Notes: generated by a model not told the origin, from the sequence alone. A stretch of DNA of 64,000 nucleotides from a candidate division KSB1 bacterium (GCA_034521575.1 JAXHMJ010000005.1:1116001-1180000); one strand, 5' to 3'. Positions 38,167 through 48,145 are shown, counted from the first letter of the stretch. Program-made: numbers and translations.

Positions 38167-39438
38167 ATGGCACAGCCTTTCATTTTGCCGGTTTCTTTGT
38201 TTCAAAAAACCTCGCTTTGCAAGCATGTTGAGCAACAGGTTAATGAGTTTCAAAACACCTGGCACCGCTCAGCGCGTCACTGTCTGCCCCTCATCCGACT
38301 CTATAAGAAAAGTGACCAGCAGCGAAGAGAAGCTCTGCTGCGACAGTTTATCACACAGATCCAGACTGAGGACGTAGCGAATCGAATCGAAGAAAAAAGC
38401 GTACAGAAGGACCTGTTTGCCAAAGTCCATTCTTTATTCCGCTCGGGCCTGGACATTGATGCCCCCAGCCTGGACCTGATCCTGTCACCGGACTGCAAAG
38501 CTTCAACGGAACTGTTTATCCGTAAAGCCAGAACCTTTGACGCTTTACTGTCATCCGCAGACCTTTTCCAGGCTTGCCGCAATGTCTGGATCATGAACGG
38601 ACTGCAGCTCATGCTGAATTTGCCGGTTCGTCTCACAGACTCTATGCTTGCCTACAGTCTGCTGTATCCCTACACGGATAATTATGTCATGATTACCAAC
38701 CCGCTGCCGGTGAAACAGCAGTTTAATAACCGGTTTGCGCAGCGCCTGGCCGGTTTCCGGTTCTTTGCGCTCAACCAACATGAGGAAAAAATTTATACCT
38801 TGGTGGAAATGATCGAAAGTGAATACGACCGCCGGCAATTTCCCCGGGTATTTGAAAGCCTGCTGGCCATTCATCAGGCACAGACAAAAAGCGTCCTGCT
38901 CCTGCAATCCGATTTGCTGCCGGAGGATCAAATCCTGCGCATCAGTCTGGAAAAAGGAGGCACTTCTGTTGTGGCCGACGGATATCTGGTGGCCGGTAAT
39001 CTGAGTTATGACCAGGAACGGTTTATGTTCGGCTATGGCGCCTATCTGCAGCTTCTCGATGACCTGCAGGATGTCAATCAGGATGCCCAGTCCGGTCAAC
39101 AATCTCTTTTTACGCTCGAGTCCGAACACACAGGTCTGGATGCCATTACCACACAGACATTTAATTTCGGCGAGACCGTTTTGAGCAAAGATTACGGCTT
39201 TCCCGGGAAAGATACCCCGATGTACGTGCAACTCATGCAAATCAGCATTCAGCTCATGCTGCTGGAAGCAGCGGGCTTTGCCTGTGACCGGTTCACAGCT
39301 CCCTACGTGCGCACCCTTAAACCATTCGCCGTTTCGTTTTTCAGTGTTGCAGGCCATGAAATCCAAGCACGCCCCGTATTACGCATCACTGTTCGGCAAA
39401 TTGATTTGATAGTCTTGAAAAAAACGCTCCGCATATAA
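38167..39438 (+). CDS. Predicted class I isoprenoid-synthase-fold protein
   Basis: A 423-residue, largely helical soluble protein. Near residues 290-306 it has YGAYLQLLDDLQDVNQD, which matches the second aspartate-rich motif (FQ-x2-DD-x2-D) of trans-polyprenyl diphosphate synthases, and ahead of it EKGGTSVVADGYL, like their conserved Lys-Thr helix. A weaker acidic element, YPYTDNYVM, lies near 168-175 where a first Asp motif could be. This supports a class I terpenoid/prenyltransferase fold acting on an isoprenoid diphosphate, but the chain is longer than standard synthases and the reaction is unknown. It stands alone between operons. ATG 38167 with GGAG seven bases upstream. Confidence 0.65.
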   Translation: MAQPFILPVSLFQKTSLCKHVEQQVNEFQNTWHRSARHCLPLIRLYKKSDQQRREALLRQFITQIQTEDVANRIEEKSVQKDLFAKVHSLFRSGLDIDAPSLDLILSPDCKASTELFIRKARTFDALLSSADLFQACRNVWIMNGLQLMLNLPVRLTDSMLAYSLLYPYTDNYVMITNPLPVKQQFNNRFAQRLAGFRFFALNQHEEKIYTLVEMIESEYDRRQFPRVFESLLAIHQAQTKSVLLLQSDLLPEDQILRISLEKGGTSVVADGYLVAGNLSYDQERFMFGYGAYLQLLDDLQDVNQDAQSGQQSLFTLESEHTGLDAITTQTFNFGETVLSKDYGFPGKDTPMYVQLMQISIQLMLLEAAGFACDRFTAPYVRTLKPFAVSFFSVAGHEIQARPVLRITVRQIDLIVLKKTLRI

Positions 39439-39449
39439 AGCGGAGCGTT
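39418..39449 (-). terminator. Strong hairpin terminator at the 3' ends of two convergent genes
   Basis: A perfect 10-bp stem, AACGCTCCGC / GCGGAGCGTT with a 7-base loop (39423-39449), is followed on the minus strand by a run of seven T. It ends the DUF1080 gene (stop at 39455). It overlaps the last codons of the plus-strand isoprenoid-synthase-like gene, whose stop codon lies in the loop. Confidence 0.75.
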
Positions 39450-39454
39450 GCAGA

Positions 39455-40115
39455 CTAGTTCAGCGGTTCAATATAGAGATTACGGAACTCGATTGCTGAA
39501 CCTTCGCTTTGAAAACCAATGGGACCACTGATAAAGGACACGTCCGTCACACTGTTCTGCAGCACACCATTCACACGCACGGTCATTTCCGCGCTGTCGC
39601 ATACGATAGAATAGGTATTCCACTCACCCTCAGGATTTTCACTGCTCTCCTCGAAGCGCGGCGCCTTGTCAAAGCCCTGTTCGTTCCTGATCACCGAATC
39701 AGCCTGCGTAACACTGGATGGTCCAATCAGAATAATATCACCCGCGTTTCCGGCCTGCACTGGCATTCGATACAATTCGGCCAGACCTTGTCTTCGCCTG
39801 TATATGCAGCAGCACACCGCTGTTGCTGGGTTCATCCAGCCAGCGCCATTCCACATTCAGTTTATAGTTTGAATAGGCTGAATCCGTACGCATATATCCA
39901 TTCGGCTGCCCCTTGCAGAGGATAGAACTGTCCGTAACAGACCACACATTTTCCGCAGTAACGCTATCATCCGCCAGATAAAATGTCCAGCCGCTGAAAT
40001 CTTTGCCGTTCCACAGCATGTGCTTTTCAGTCTGCTGTTCCGGCGCACAGCCGGACAAAATCAGAAACACCCCCAACATCAAGACTGAACCTGTACTGAT
40101 ATTTTTAATATTCAT
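39455..40115 (-). pseudogene. DUF1080 (3-keto-disaccharide hydrolase-like) lipoprotein, with two -1 frameshifts
   Basis: A lipoprotein with lipobox LSGCAP after a hydrophobic start, then the DUF1080 fold: MLWNGKDFSGWTFYLADDS, WSVTDSSILCKGQPNGYMRT, and NYKLNVEWRWLDEPSNSGVLLHIQ. After HIQ the frame shifts: one missing base near 39797 leads to EDKVWPNCIECQ, and a second near 39759 leads to QAGNAGDIILIGP, with the rest to stop 39455. Both changes restore expected family sequence, giving about 220 residues. The family includes 3-keto-glucoside hydrolases, fitting the neighbouring Gfo/Idh gene that could make 3-keto sugars. Exported to the periplasm or outer membrane. Broken gene or sequencing error. 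Confidence 0.85.
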
Positions 40116-40173
40116 ACAACATCCTCCTTTATCTTAAATTCACTTGCGCCGGACGTACTCGGCCTTTATTAAA

Positions 40174-41490
40174 TTAGCTTTGCAGCGACCAGCCGTTATG
40201 ATAGGGTTCTTTCAGCAGGTTGTTGGCCTCCGGATCATTAATAAACTGACCGGAATCGGCATCCCAGTCCAGCCGTTTTTGTCGGCGAACGGCAATATTG
40301 CCCAGCAAGACTACCTCTGTCAAGGGGCCGCCATAACCAAACTGCGCACCGGCCGGTTCTCCGCCTTTACAGGCATCAATCCATTCCCGATAATGGCCGA
40401 CGGAGCGGGAAAGGGTTTTGGGGGGGCGTGTATAGGCCTGCATTTTACTTTCAGGAATAATACGGGGATGGCGTCCGACCGCACTGCTGAGTATGGTGCC
40501 CTTGTTTCCAATAAACAAAATGCCGCCATTCCAGTCGCCAAACTTGCGTTCAGCCTCTAAAACTTCCGGCCGCTCCGGTTTCAAGCCGCCGTCATACCAG
40601 GTCAACTCGACCGGTGGCATTCCGTCACGGGCGGGAAAATTATAGTAAATAATCGACGCTTTGGGAAACGTTTCTTCAAATAAAGCTGTGGAACTCGCAT
40701 AAATACTCTCCGGAAATCCCAATTTCAAAGCTTTGATCACCGGATCGAACTGATGACAGCCCATATCTCCAAGCGCTCCCGCGCCAAAATCATACCAACC
40801 GCGAAAATTAAATGGATGATAATCGGGATGGTAATGCCGATACGGGGCCGGCCCGATCCACAAGTTCCAGTCCAGATAGGGCGGACAGGAGGGTATGGCC
40901 TCGGGCCGCTCAATACCCTGCGGCCATATGGGCCGGTTCGACCATAGATGTGCCTCACGCACATCACCGATGGCGCCGTCCTGAATCCATTCAGCGAGTA
41001 TACGATGGTCCTCCGAAGCGTTTGTCTGAATACTCATCTGTGTGGCGACCCCGGATTCCGAGGCAGCACGAGTCAGGAGCCTGGATTCATGAACAGTTCG
41101 GGTGAGCGGTTTGGCGCAATAGACATGTTTATTTAAGCGAATAGATTCCATTGCCACAACCGCGTGCGTATGATCAGGAGTCCCGATGACCACGCCGTCA
41201 ATTTCCGGCATGCTGTCCAGCATTTCCCGAAAATCCGCAAACCGGCGCGCATCCGGATAGGCCTCGAATACCGGTTTGGCAAATTCGCTATCGACATCGC
41301 AAAGTGCAACAATAGTTTCGCTGCTGACATTCTTGATATAATTTTTACCCACTCCGCCGATCCCTACACCGGCCAGATATAATTTTTCACTGGGAGCCGT
41401 GTGCTTTGCACCGCCGAGCACAGAGGCGGGGACAATCATAGCAGCGGCTGCGGAACCTTTTATAAAACTGCGCCTGCTCAATACTCCCAT
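40174..41490 (-). CDS. Tat-exported Gfo/Idh/MocA-family oxidoreductase
   Basis: A 438-residue protein with a twin-arginine signal (LSRRSFIKGSAAAAMIV) and an NAD(P)-binding Rossmann domain (LAGVGIGGVGKNYIKNV, ALCDVDSEFAK, DGVVIGTPDHTHAVVAMESI). The catalytic Lys lies in HVYCAKPLTRTVHE, the family's EKP motif with Ala in the first place. It continues into the C-terminal GFO/IDH fold with DMGCHQFDP. Family members oxidise sugars or cyclitols; those with Tat signals are common in polysaccharide degraders. ATG 41490 with GGAG five bases upstream. The DUF1080 gene follows downstream and may act in the same 3-keto sugar step. Confidence 0.9.
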   Translation of the reverse strand: MGVLSRRSFIKGSAAAAMIVPASVLGGAKHTAPSEKLYLAGVGIGGVGKNYIKNVSSETIVALCDVDSEFAKPVFEAYPDARRFADFREMLDSMPEIDGVVIGTPDHTHAVVAMESIRLNKHVYCAKPLTRTVHESRLLTRAASESGVATQMSIQTNASEDHRILAEWIQDGAIGDVREAHLWSNRPIWPQGIERPEAIPSCPPYLDWNLWIGPAPYRHYHPDYHPFNFRGWYDFGAGALGDMGCHQFDPVIKALKLGFPESIYASSTALFEETFPKASIIYYNFPARDGMPPVELTWYDGGLKPERPEVLEAERKFGDWNGGILFIGNKGTILSSAVGRHPRIIPESKMQAYTRPPKTLSRSVGHYREWIDACKGGEPAGAQFGYGGPLTEVVLLGNIAVRRQKRLDWDADSGQFINDPEANNLLKEPYHNGWSLQS

Positions 41491-41844
41491 AACCACTCCT
41501 TTTTTGAACAGTATTTCATAACAAAAAGTAATAAATAAACAACATCAATATACACAAATAATAGACTTTAAAAAAAGGTTTTTTGCTATCCGAACCCCGT
41601 CGCAGCGAAACTCTCTATATCCGTCGGCTGCCAATTTCTTGATTCCGTACAAAACATGTAAAAAAGGGGGAAACACACTGATAAAATTCTATTTATCAAA
41701 GAATTGGCTTGTATTTTGCAGCATTTTACGAATATTTTCCAGGCAGAGAACCTGATAATCTTTTTTTCAGATCGGGAAGCTAAACTTGATTTCAAGTGTT
41801 ATATAAAAAAAGGCATATACTCAATAGCAAAAGGAAGGTACATC
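41491..41844. other. Intergenic region before the secreted metzincin-like gene
   Basis: About 350 AT-rich bases between two divergent genes. It must hold promoters for the Gfo/Idh gene on the left and for the plus-strand secreted protein on the right. I see an AAGGAAGG ribosome site just before ATG 41845 but no recognisable riboswitch, small RNA, repeat or gene. Confidence 0.35.
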
Positions 41845-43899
41845 ATGAAAAAGGCTAATTATATTTTGATTGTATACCTTGGTATCGTATGCATGCTTTT
41901 TTCAGCGCCGGCATTCAGTTACAATCTGCTTCACGATGACACGCCGTCCTTTCAACAGCATAAGGCGAGCGAGTTCATTTACACGCGTCCCATCGTGCGG
42001 ATCGGAGATGTCATTCCCTCAGACCGTTCTCCCCAGCAAAAAAGTGTTGAAACACTGCAACGGGTAATCCGACAGGCTCAGGCCTGGTACCAGGAACAGA
42101 TGGCGTTGTATGGGTTCGCGTCTAAAACCTTTGAATTTGAAAAGGGCAGCGCCCTCGCCCCCACGGTCAACATCATAGAGGTTGATAAAACAGCGGCTTA
42201 TTTGCGCCAAAACGTGTGGGACCGCACCATTCAGGCAGCCCGCGCCGCAGGATATAACGTGAGCACGGAACGTCAGGTGTGGTTGTTGATACCGGAAATA
42301 CACGTCCAGAATTCAGACGGCAGTGTGGACGGGAGTTTTGCCTACGGCAGCGGCGGGCTTGACGGCCGGGATGCCGGCATTGCCATGATCGGCAGCGATG
42401 CGTTGGCCGTAATGGGTCTGAATGGCATGAATGATGACAGCTTTATCAACGGAAAAATTATTCCCGGACTCGGTCCCTATCCGGCAAAATTTCCCGTTCA
42501 TTGGGGCAGTACCGTGAGTAAAGTGACGTCCCTGAACATGGGCGCTATTCTGCATGCTTTGGGTCACGCCTTTGGACTGCCGCATGACGATCGGATTGAT
42601 CTTTACGCATTCGGGCATCTGATGTCCAGTTCATACCGCAGTGTGCGTTCCGCGTTTTATCCGAACCGCTACCCGAACGAAGCCAGTTTGTTATCCTGGG
42701 GCGCGGCATTGCGCCTGGATGTCAGTCACTATTTTAACTTGTCGCTGGGCGACAATGAAGGCCCGAATGTCATCGGCAAAGTGCGGAACACCTCGCCCAT
42801 CAACGGCAAACTGGTGTTTGAATACTTTATTGACGATCCGAACGGATTGTCGTGTATGTTCCTTTACAATGATTTTTTCCGCAAAGGTGAAAAGAAACTC
42901 AATGGCACATCAGCAAAGGGTACCATCGAAATATACGATTATGAAACCGGTGATTCCACAACCTTTGAAATGTGGGCCTATGATAAAGAGGGAAATCTGA
43001 CGATAGAGGAAATCCAATTTGCACCGACAAACGGTCAGAATCGCGCCCCTTATCCGAGTTTTTTGTGGACCCCGTTCCGCCCGACGCTGGAGAACGGCAA
43101 CCGTGTGGAATTTTACGCCAACTTGAGCTCGGACCCGGATCACAATAACAATCAACTCCTGTATGAATGGGATTTTGACAGTGATCTGATCTTTGATACC
43201 CAGCCCTCAGATAAAAACTCGCATATCAATCAATATGTCAATGCGGGCCCGCATCTGATTCGACTACGCGTCACAGATCCGGCCGGCGCCACGTCCACAT
43301 CACCGCCGCTTCCCATTTATATTCGGGAAACCATACCGGTGGAACTGGCATCATTTGATGCAGCGGTCCGGAATGGACAGGTATACCTGGCATGGAGCAC
43401 GGAATCGGAATCCAAAAATTATGGCTTTGCTATTCAGAAAGCCGTCAAAGCTGACAATCCCGACTGGAACACTCTGGATATTGTCAGAGGCCACGGCACC
43501 AGCAACAGTCCGCATGAATACAGCTATGTGGATGAACAACCGGGCAGCGGAACCTTGCTGTATCGTCTCAAACAGCTGGATACTGATGGCGCTTTTACGT
43601 TTACAGAGGCCAAAGAAGTACAGCTTCAGTCCTATACGGCCTTTCAATTGTTACAGAATCATCCGAACCCCTTTAACTCATCCACGCTAATCCGGTTCAA
43701 TCTGGAGCGTGAAGAACAGGTTGATTTCAGGTTATACAACCTGCAGGGACAACTCGTACAGTCCCGCGACCTCGGACGACTGGAATCGGGCGCACACAAG
43801 ATACAACTCTCAGCGGATGATCTGGCGTCCGGTATCTATTTTTATCAAATCAAAAGCGCCAGTCAGGCTGCCATGAAAAAACTGACAATTTTGCGCTGA
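41845..43899 (+). CDS. Secreted metzincin-like protein with PKD and type IX-like sorting domains
   Basis: A 684-residue exported protein. A signal peptide (KKANYILIVYLGIVCMLFSAPAFS) is followed by a metzincin-like domain with HALGHAFGLPHD (H237, H241, H247) and a Met-turn-like HLMSSSY about 13 residues later. The usual catalytic Glu of HExxH is Ala238 (codon GCT), so peptidase activity is doubtful. Next comes a PKD/Ig-like domain (LLYEWDFDSDLIFD... LIRLRVTDPAGATS), a beta-rich region, and a C-terminal ~80-residue sorting domain with NHPNPFNSSTLIRF, LYNLQGQLVQ and ASGIYFYQIK, the type IX-like secretion signal. It is likely placed on or outside the cell surface. ATG 41845 with AAGGAAGG upstream; a terminator follows. 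Confidence 0.85.
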   Translation: MKKANYILIVYLGIVCMLFSAPAFSYNLLHDDTPSFQQHKASEFIYTRPIVRIGDVIPSDRSPQQKSVETLQRVIRQAQAWYQEQMALYGFASKTFEFEKGSALAPTVNIIEVDKTAAYLRQNVWDRTIQAARAAGYNVSTERQVWLLIPEIHVQNSDGSVDGSFAYGSGGLDGRDAGIAMIGSDALAVMGLNGMNDDSFINGKIIPGLGPYPAKFPVHWGSTVSKVTSLNMGAILHALGHAFGLPHDDRIDLYAFGHLMSSSYRSVRSAFYPNRYPNEASLLSWGAALRLDVSHYFNLSLGDNEGPNVIGKVRNTSPINGKLVFEYFIDDPNGLSCMFLYNDFFRKGEKKLNGTSAKGTIEIYDYETGDSTTFEMWAYDKEGNLTIEEIQFAPTNGQNRAPYPSFLWTPFRPTLENGNRVEFYANLSSDPDHNNNQLLYEWDFDSDLIFDTQPSDKNSHINQYVNAGPHLIRLRVTDPAGATSTSPPLPIYIRETIPVELASFDAAVRNGQVYLAWSTESESKNYGFAIQKAVKADNPDWNTLDIVRGHGTSNSPHEYSYVDEQPGSGTLLYRLKQLDTDGAFTFTEAKEVQLQSYTAFQLLQNHPNPFNSSTLIRFNLEREEQVDFRLYNLQGQLVQSRDLGRLESGAHKIQLSADDLASGIYFYQIKSASQAAMKKLTILR

Positions 43900-43905
43900 A
43901 ATCAT

Positions 43906-43935
43906 AACGGGCGGCTTATGGCCGCCCGTTTTTTT
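43906..43935 (+). terminator. Intrinsic terminator after the secreted protein gene
   Basis: A perfect 10-bp stem, AACGGGCGGC / GCCGCCCGTT, with a 5-base loop followed by seven T, 7 bases after the stop codon at 43899. A textbook rho-independent terminator. Confidence 0.85.
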
Positions 43936-44076
43936 ATCCACCCACCTGTTTTTTTCTTTACTGCCCGATTGAAAAAGAAATTAGCGGAAATTATTTTAGC
44001 CGTTTTACACATACCTGATTTTTAACCAGAATCAATAACTGTTCAAGTCAGGATCCCCATAATGCAGTTCGGATCA

Positions 44077-44823
44077 TTATTTTGCTTTGCCCTGTTTGGC
44101 CACCGAGTTTATGGCCTGCTGCAGCTCTGATTCTTCAGCCAGATAATAATGACGCATGGGCTTTAAGGCATCATCCAGTTCATAGACCAATGGAATGCCT
44201 GTCGGGATATTAAGTTTGACAATTTCATCATCGTTTAGCTGATTCAGATATTTCACCAGCGCCCGCAGACTGTTCCCATGTGCAGCAATAATCAGACGTT
44301 TTCCGGCCCGGATGTCCGGTACAATCCGTTCGTCCCAGTACTCGATCACCCGCTGTACCGTATCCTTGAGGCATTCTGTTTTCGGCAGCCGGGAACGGTC
44401 AATCTCCGCGTAGCGCGGATCATGTCCGGGAAACCGCTCATCCGATTCATTTAGGGCTGGCGGCCGCACATCATAGCTGCGCCGCCACTGCAGCACCTGG
44501 TCCTCACCGTGTTCAGCTGCGGTTTCCGCTTTGTTCAAACCCTGCAACGCGCCGTAATGGCGTTCGTTCAGACGCCAGTCGCGGATCACCGGAATCCACA
44601 TCTGATTCAGCTCATCCATAACGATCCATAACGTACGAATTGCGCGTTTGAGCAGCGATGTATAAGCAATATCAAATTGAAATCCCCTGTCCTTCAGCGA
44701 TTCAGCGGCTTTGCGCGCTTCGGATTTACCCTTTTCAGCCAAATCCACATCATGCCAACCGGTAAACCGGTTTTCCAGATTCCAATCAGACAAACCATGC
44801 CGCAAAAGTACGAGTTTATACAT
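44077..44823 (-). CDS. gpmA: 2,3-bisphosphoglycerate-dependent phosphoglycerate mutase
   Basis: A 248-residue GpmA of glycolysis/gluconeogenesis. Motifs are [18 protein letters not shown] (catalytic His in RHG; the residue after RHG is Leu, where Glu or Gln is more usual), [26 protein letters not shown], and the second catalytic His in [16 protein letters not shown]. Length and C-terminus are normal. ATG 44823 with GAGGAG 6 bases upstream. It is alone on its strand with a 140-base gap to the terminator on the left. Confidence 0.93.
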   Translation of the reverse strand: MYKLVLLRHGLSDWNLENRFTGWHDVDLAEKGKSEARKAAESLKDRGFQFDIAYTSLLKRAIRTLWIVMDELNQMWIPVIRDWRLNERHYGALQGLNKAETAAEHGEDQVLQWRRSYDVRPPALNESDERFPGHDPRYAEIDRSRLPKTECLKDTVQRVIEYWDERIVPDIRAGKRLIIAAHGNSLRALVKYLNQLNDDEIVKLNIPTGIPLVYELDDALKPMRHYYLAEESELQQAINSVAKQGKAK

Positions 44824-44899
44824 TTTTTCTCCTCATTCACAAGTTACATTGTTTAATACAAGAACGTGAACTCGTGGACGGGAATTCCACTTTAACAGA

Positions 44900-46234
44900 C
44901 TAAAGCTCCCGGGCGATCTCTCTTCCCCTTGCCATGACATCATGAAAGTGAATATATTGGAACAAGCTGCTGCGTCCGTTCCGTCTCAAATTGGTAAAGC
45001 GTCCAAGATACTGCTCGATTTCTTTGAGTTTTTTTTCATAACCGAGTTCCAGCAGTGGATAAGCGTAATTCAGACGCTGAACGTGTACATCAATAATATG
45101 TTTTGGCTTTACCCATCTCAATTTTTTCAGTTGCAATTGTATCTCTGAAATCAATTCAACTTTTACTGTTTTGGATAAAACAGTATCCTGATTCCAGGGG
45201 ACTTTTATCAGCAGGGACGTTTGATTGCGGGGCGCCATGTATACACTACAATTTTTAGGTTCAGAAATCCTTGTAAAGGGAACGGTTGAATCCGGGAAAT
45301 ATACCGTACCGCAAGTTGTAACAGAGGGCTGATTGATTAAAAACACAAAAAGGATCAGACTGCGATATCTCAGTCGTCTGGAAAAGTCGAGTATATCGGG
45401 AGGGGGAGACGGATTGAGCTTGTTCAGGATATCCGGCAATGGCAATTTGCTGACAACCGTTCCGGTCTGTATTTTTTGTTCACCATTAATCTCAAGGGTA
45501 TGAATCCGATGATCATCGTGAAGCGCGTCTCGTGTACCCCGGGTGTTCAGTCTAATTGATGCCGTGTCGATATATTCTGCCAGCTTTTCCGTGATTTGTC
45601 CGAATCCCTGTTCCGGGTAATAGAACGTACCGTCTAAATGCCTGGCCTTGATTTTCGAGGTGGTCAAGCTTTCAATGATAAACGAAGATAACGACAATCC
45701 CTCCAGCCGCTTTCCGCTGATATCCGTTGACAATTGACAAGCAGGCAAACCCCATAGCTTTTCAGAATAATTTAACAGAAACTGTTTGGCAATATATTTC
45801 CCGTACCGATAAACAGCAAACGATTCAAAGCTATCATCTAAATATTGCTTTTGAAACCGGACTCGTAAAAACTCTGCCGCGGCATTCAAAGTATCTACGA
45901 TCCCCAAACGTTTCATCAAATTGATGGGAGACAGTGGGAAATTATAATACTGACCGTCCAGATAGATTTGGCTCGGCAAATCAATCGCGGATAGATTTGA
46001 TCCCAATATGCTTTTCATTTCATGAATTACAGATGAATCTTTGCCATGTTGACGGTGAGCGCCCAAATCATAATAAAATGGACCGAAAGAATTTGTTTTA
46101 CATAGCCCTCCCACCCTGGACTCGGCCTCAAAAATCGTGAACGATTTACCCGCTTTTGCAGCATAATAACCGACAGCGAGTCCTGCAGCGCCGCCGCCTA
46201 AAATCGAAATATCGGCTTTTTCATGTATGGTCAT
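44900..46234 (-). CDS. FAD-dependent amine-oxidase-like protein
   Basis: A 444-residue flavoprotein with N-terminal dinucleotide motif ISILGGGAAGLAVGYYAAKAG, then FEAESRVGGLCKTNSFGPFYYDLGAH, typical of the amine oxidase / protoporphyrinogen oxidase / UDP-galactopyranose mutase group. Such proteins are frequent in polysaccharide and carotenoid-like gene sets, but the substrate is not clear here. ATG 46234 has AGGA about 9 bases upstream and overlaps (ATGA) the stop of a small membrane ORF. The gene is AT-rich compared with its neighbours, like the inserted element to its right, so acquisition from elsewhere is possible. Confidence 0.8.
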   Translation of the reverse strand: MTIHEKADISILGGGAAGLAVGYYAAKAGKSFTIFEAESRVGGLCKTNSFGPFYYDLGAHRQHGKDSSVIHEMKSILGSNLSAIDLPSQIYLDGQYYNFPLSPINLMKRLGIVDTLNAAAEFLRVRFQKQYLDDSFESFAVYRYGKYIAKQFLLNYSEKLWGLPACQLSTDISGKRLEGLSLSSFIIESLTTSKIKARHLDGTFYYPEQGFGQITEKLAEYIDTASIRLNTRGTRDALHDDHRIHTLEINGEQKIQTGTVVSKLPLPDILNKLNPSPPPDILDFSRRLRYRSLILFVFLINQPSVTTCGTVYFPDSTVPFTRISEPKNCSVYMAPRNQTSLLIKVPWNQDTVLSKTVKVELISEIQLQLKKLRWVKPKHIIDVHVQRLNYAYPLLELGYEKKLKEIEQYLGRFTNLRRNGRSSLFQYIHFHDVMARGREIAREL

Positions 46235-46470
46235 ATTTTTGGTCCTGTACAAGTAGTATAGAAAGAGAACAACCAACAGCAGCGGATAATAATGGGGAGA
46301 CAATGAAAACCCAAGCCATAGCCAATACCGGACAACAGTCCGCGAGCCATTTGCCAGACTGCATATACATGTTCTGCTTGATCATAATCGGGAGCAGGTG
46401 CAAAAATCATCAAAATAATTGCAAACAGTGCAATCGAATGAATCGACACTGTTTTATGTCCTGATAACAT
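46231..46470 (-). CDS. Possible small membrane protein coupled to the FAD gene
   Basis: A 79-residue frame with a hydrophobic N-terminal helix (VSIHSIALFAIILMIFA) and further hydrophobic stretches. Its TGA overlaps the ATG of the FAD-protein gene. The second half reads better in another frame (SPHYYPLLLVVLFLYYLY just upstream of the FAD start), reached by one missing base near 46301, so the frame may be shifted. No family recognised; start codon uncertain. Confidence 0.35.
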   Translation of the reverse strand: MLSGHKTVSIHSIALFAIILMIFAPAPDYDQAEHVYAVWQMARGLLSGIGYGLGFHCLPIIIRCCWLFSFYTTCTGPKI

Positions 46471-46540
46471 TTAACAGGCTTGACCGGTGAATTTTACGAT
46501 AAATCATCGTGTTATCACCACACTCACATTATAAATTTAA

Positions 46541-46561
46541 CCTAAATTGATCGATTTATAA
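46541..46561 (+). repeat. IS1380 left terminal inverted repeat
   Basis: Begins CCTAAATTGA and matches the reverse complement of the other end at 18 of 21 positions. It adjoins the target duplication TTTAA on its left. Confidence 0.85.
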
Positions 46562-46755
46562 GGGCACCAAATAAAACCGGCGCAAAATGTTGCCGGTGCC
46601 GTCTTTTTCTATTTGTTTTCATCTGAAATAACTTCTTATTACGCAATCAACCTTGCTTTTTGAACTGATTTTTCATTAAAGTCAGAGAATTATCAGTGTA
46701 ACGGCATACTTCTCCCATTGTTTAGCTCTTTAATACGATTAATTTTTATTATGTT

Positions 46756-48145
46756 TTACGTCACAAATGCGGGTTCATACTCCTCAATGAATGACCATAA
46801 TTTTAAAATCTTCAGGGAATCATAGACTGTCTGTGTTACCCTTAGTATAATTTTTCCGCCTGTTGTCACAATTTTGGCTGCAAAATCAATCATGATCCGA
46901 CGAAAGGTATTGGGGTAAGCGGTAACTGGTACTGCTTCACAGGGGATGTCCCTTTTATATGCTTCAAAAAGAAAATGGCTGATGATCATCAAATAGTAAA
47001 AAACTCTATTCATACCGAAACGCTTAAATGGTAACTGTTCTCTTCCAGCAAATTCTTTCTGTGATCGGTGTACTAATTCAGCTCTACCTCGACTGTGGTT
47101 TAACTCGATAATCTTTTCGGCCTTGAGATAATTGCCACTACCAGCATTGATTAGTTTTTCATCCAGCTCACTGTTTCGGCCTATATTGGTATAGATTACT
47201 GAATCCGGTTGTGCAAAATCAAATAAGAGTTGACCATTTTCCTCAGCTTTCTGAGAGGTAAAAATACAACGGCGAAATGTCTTCCATGATTTGAGGCGAT
47301 TAGCAAATTCGACAAAAGTCCATGTCTGTCTATAAGAACGAAAAGCATCATAACTAAGATTGTTAACATATTGTTTAATATCGTTATATATTTCCCGGCA
47401 CAAACATAATGAATACCAAGGCGTTGTTCAAAGAACCGAAAGTTCTGGTCATCCATAAAACCACTGTCTGTTAGCAGAATGATTGGAACATCTTTATAGC
47501 GACGTCGAATAGCTTTGACCAGACGCCCCACTGACTTTATAAAGTCGCTGCCATGATTACAATGAACATCTCCGGCTCGGAACAGCGCATCAACAACATA
47601 AGGCCCCCAACTAATTTGCATAGGCTGGAATCCTTTTTTATTTTTATAGGTCACATTTGAGCCTTCACGCTTTTTAGCGCCGTCATTGTCGAAAACTACG
47701 CTGTCACCAAAAAGAATAACTTCTTTGGGTTGTTCAATAATAAGTCGCCAAATAAACATCTCCAACAAAAGAGACCGAAATATCATTTGCCCAACAAAAC
47801 TGAACTTGCGAAACATCCTTTTGATTTGATGGGATGTTGCCATTTGTTCCGGGCGATTTTCGAGCACGGCAGCATAGGCTTCATCGTTTTTTGACGATCA
47901 AAAGAACAGATTGACATATCCGTACCATCAATAAACCAAGCAAAAAGCTGTTTGACAAACTGACGGTATCCCAGTCCTTTAGAAGAGCCTTTTAAAAAGC
48001 TAAAAACGTTTTCAAATAGAGAATAGAATCGAATTTGGTCAATATATCTAAGAAAAAACAACAGACCACCACGACCGCTAATTTTATCTTTTGTGATCTC
48101 AATTTTTGATATTTTAGGTTGCGTTGTATCGGTTTTTTTCTGCAT
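46756..48145 (-). pseudogene. IS1380-family DDE transposase, interrupted by two -1 frameshifts
   Basis: A transposase of the IS4-like DDE fold. The N-terminal part runs KKTDTTQPKISKIEITKDKISGRGGLLFFLRYI and FAWFIDGTDMSICSFDRQK, then the frame moves (missing A in an A-run near 47893) to the part with DEAYAAVLENRPEQMATSHQIKRMF, ILFGDSVVFDNDGAKKREG (first Asp), LLTDSGFMDDQNFRFFEQRLGIHYV (second Asp) and VCAGK. A second missing A near 47393 leads to IYNDIKQYVNNLSYDAFRSYRQTW and the C-terminal RGRAELVHRSQKEFAG (catalytic Glu region). Together these give about 460 residues, close to normal for IS1380. Inactive as written, or hit by sequencing errors. Confidence 0.85.

Noticed and set aside
46235-46303. 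Longer start for the FAD protein at TTG 46303 that would add a membrane helix
   Set aside because: ATG 46234 has a ribosome site and family homology starts there; the hydrophobic stretch more likely belongs to the small upstream ORF in a shifted frame.
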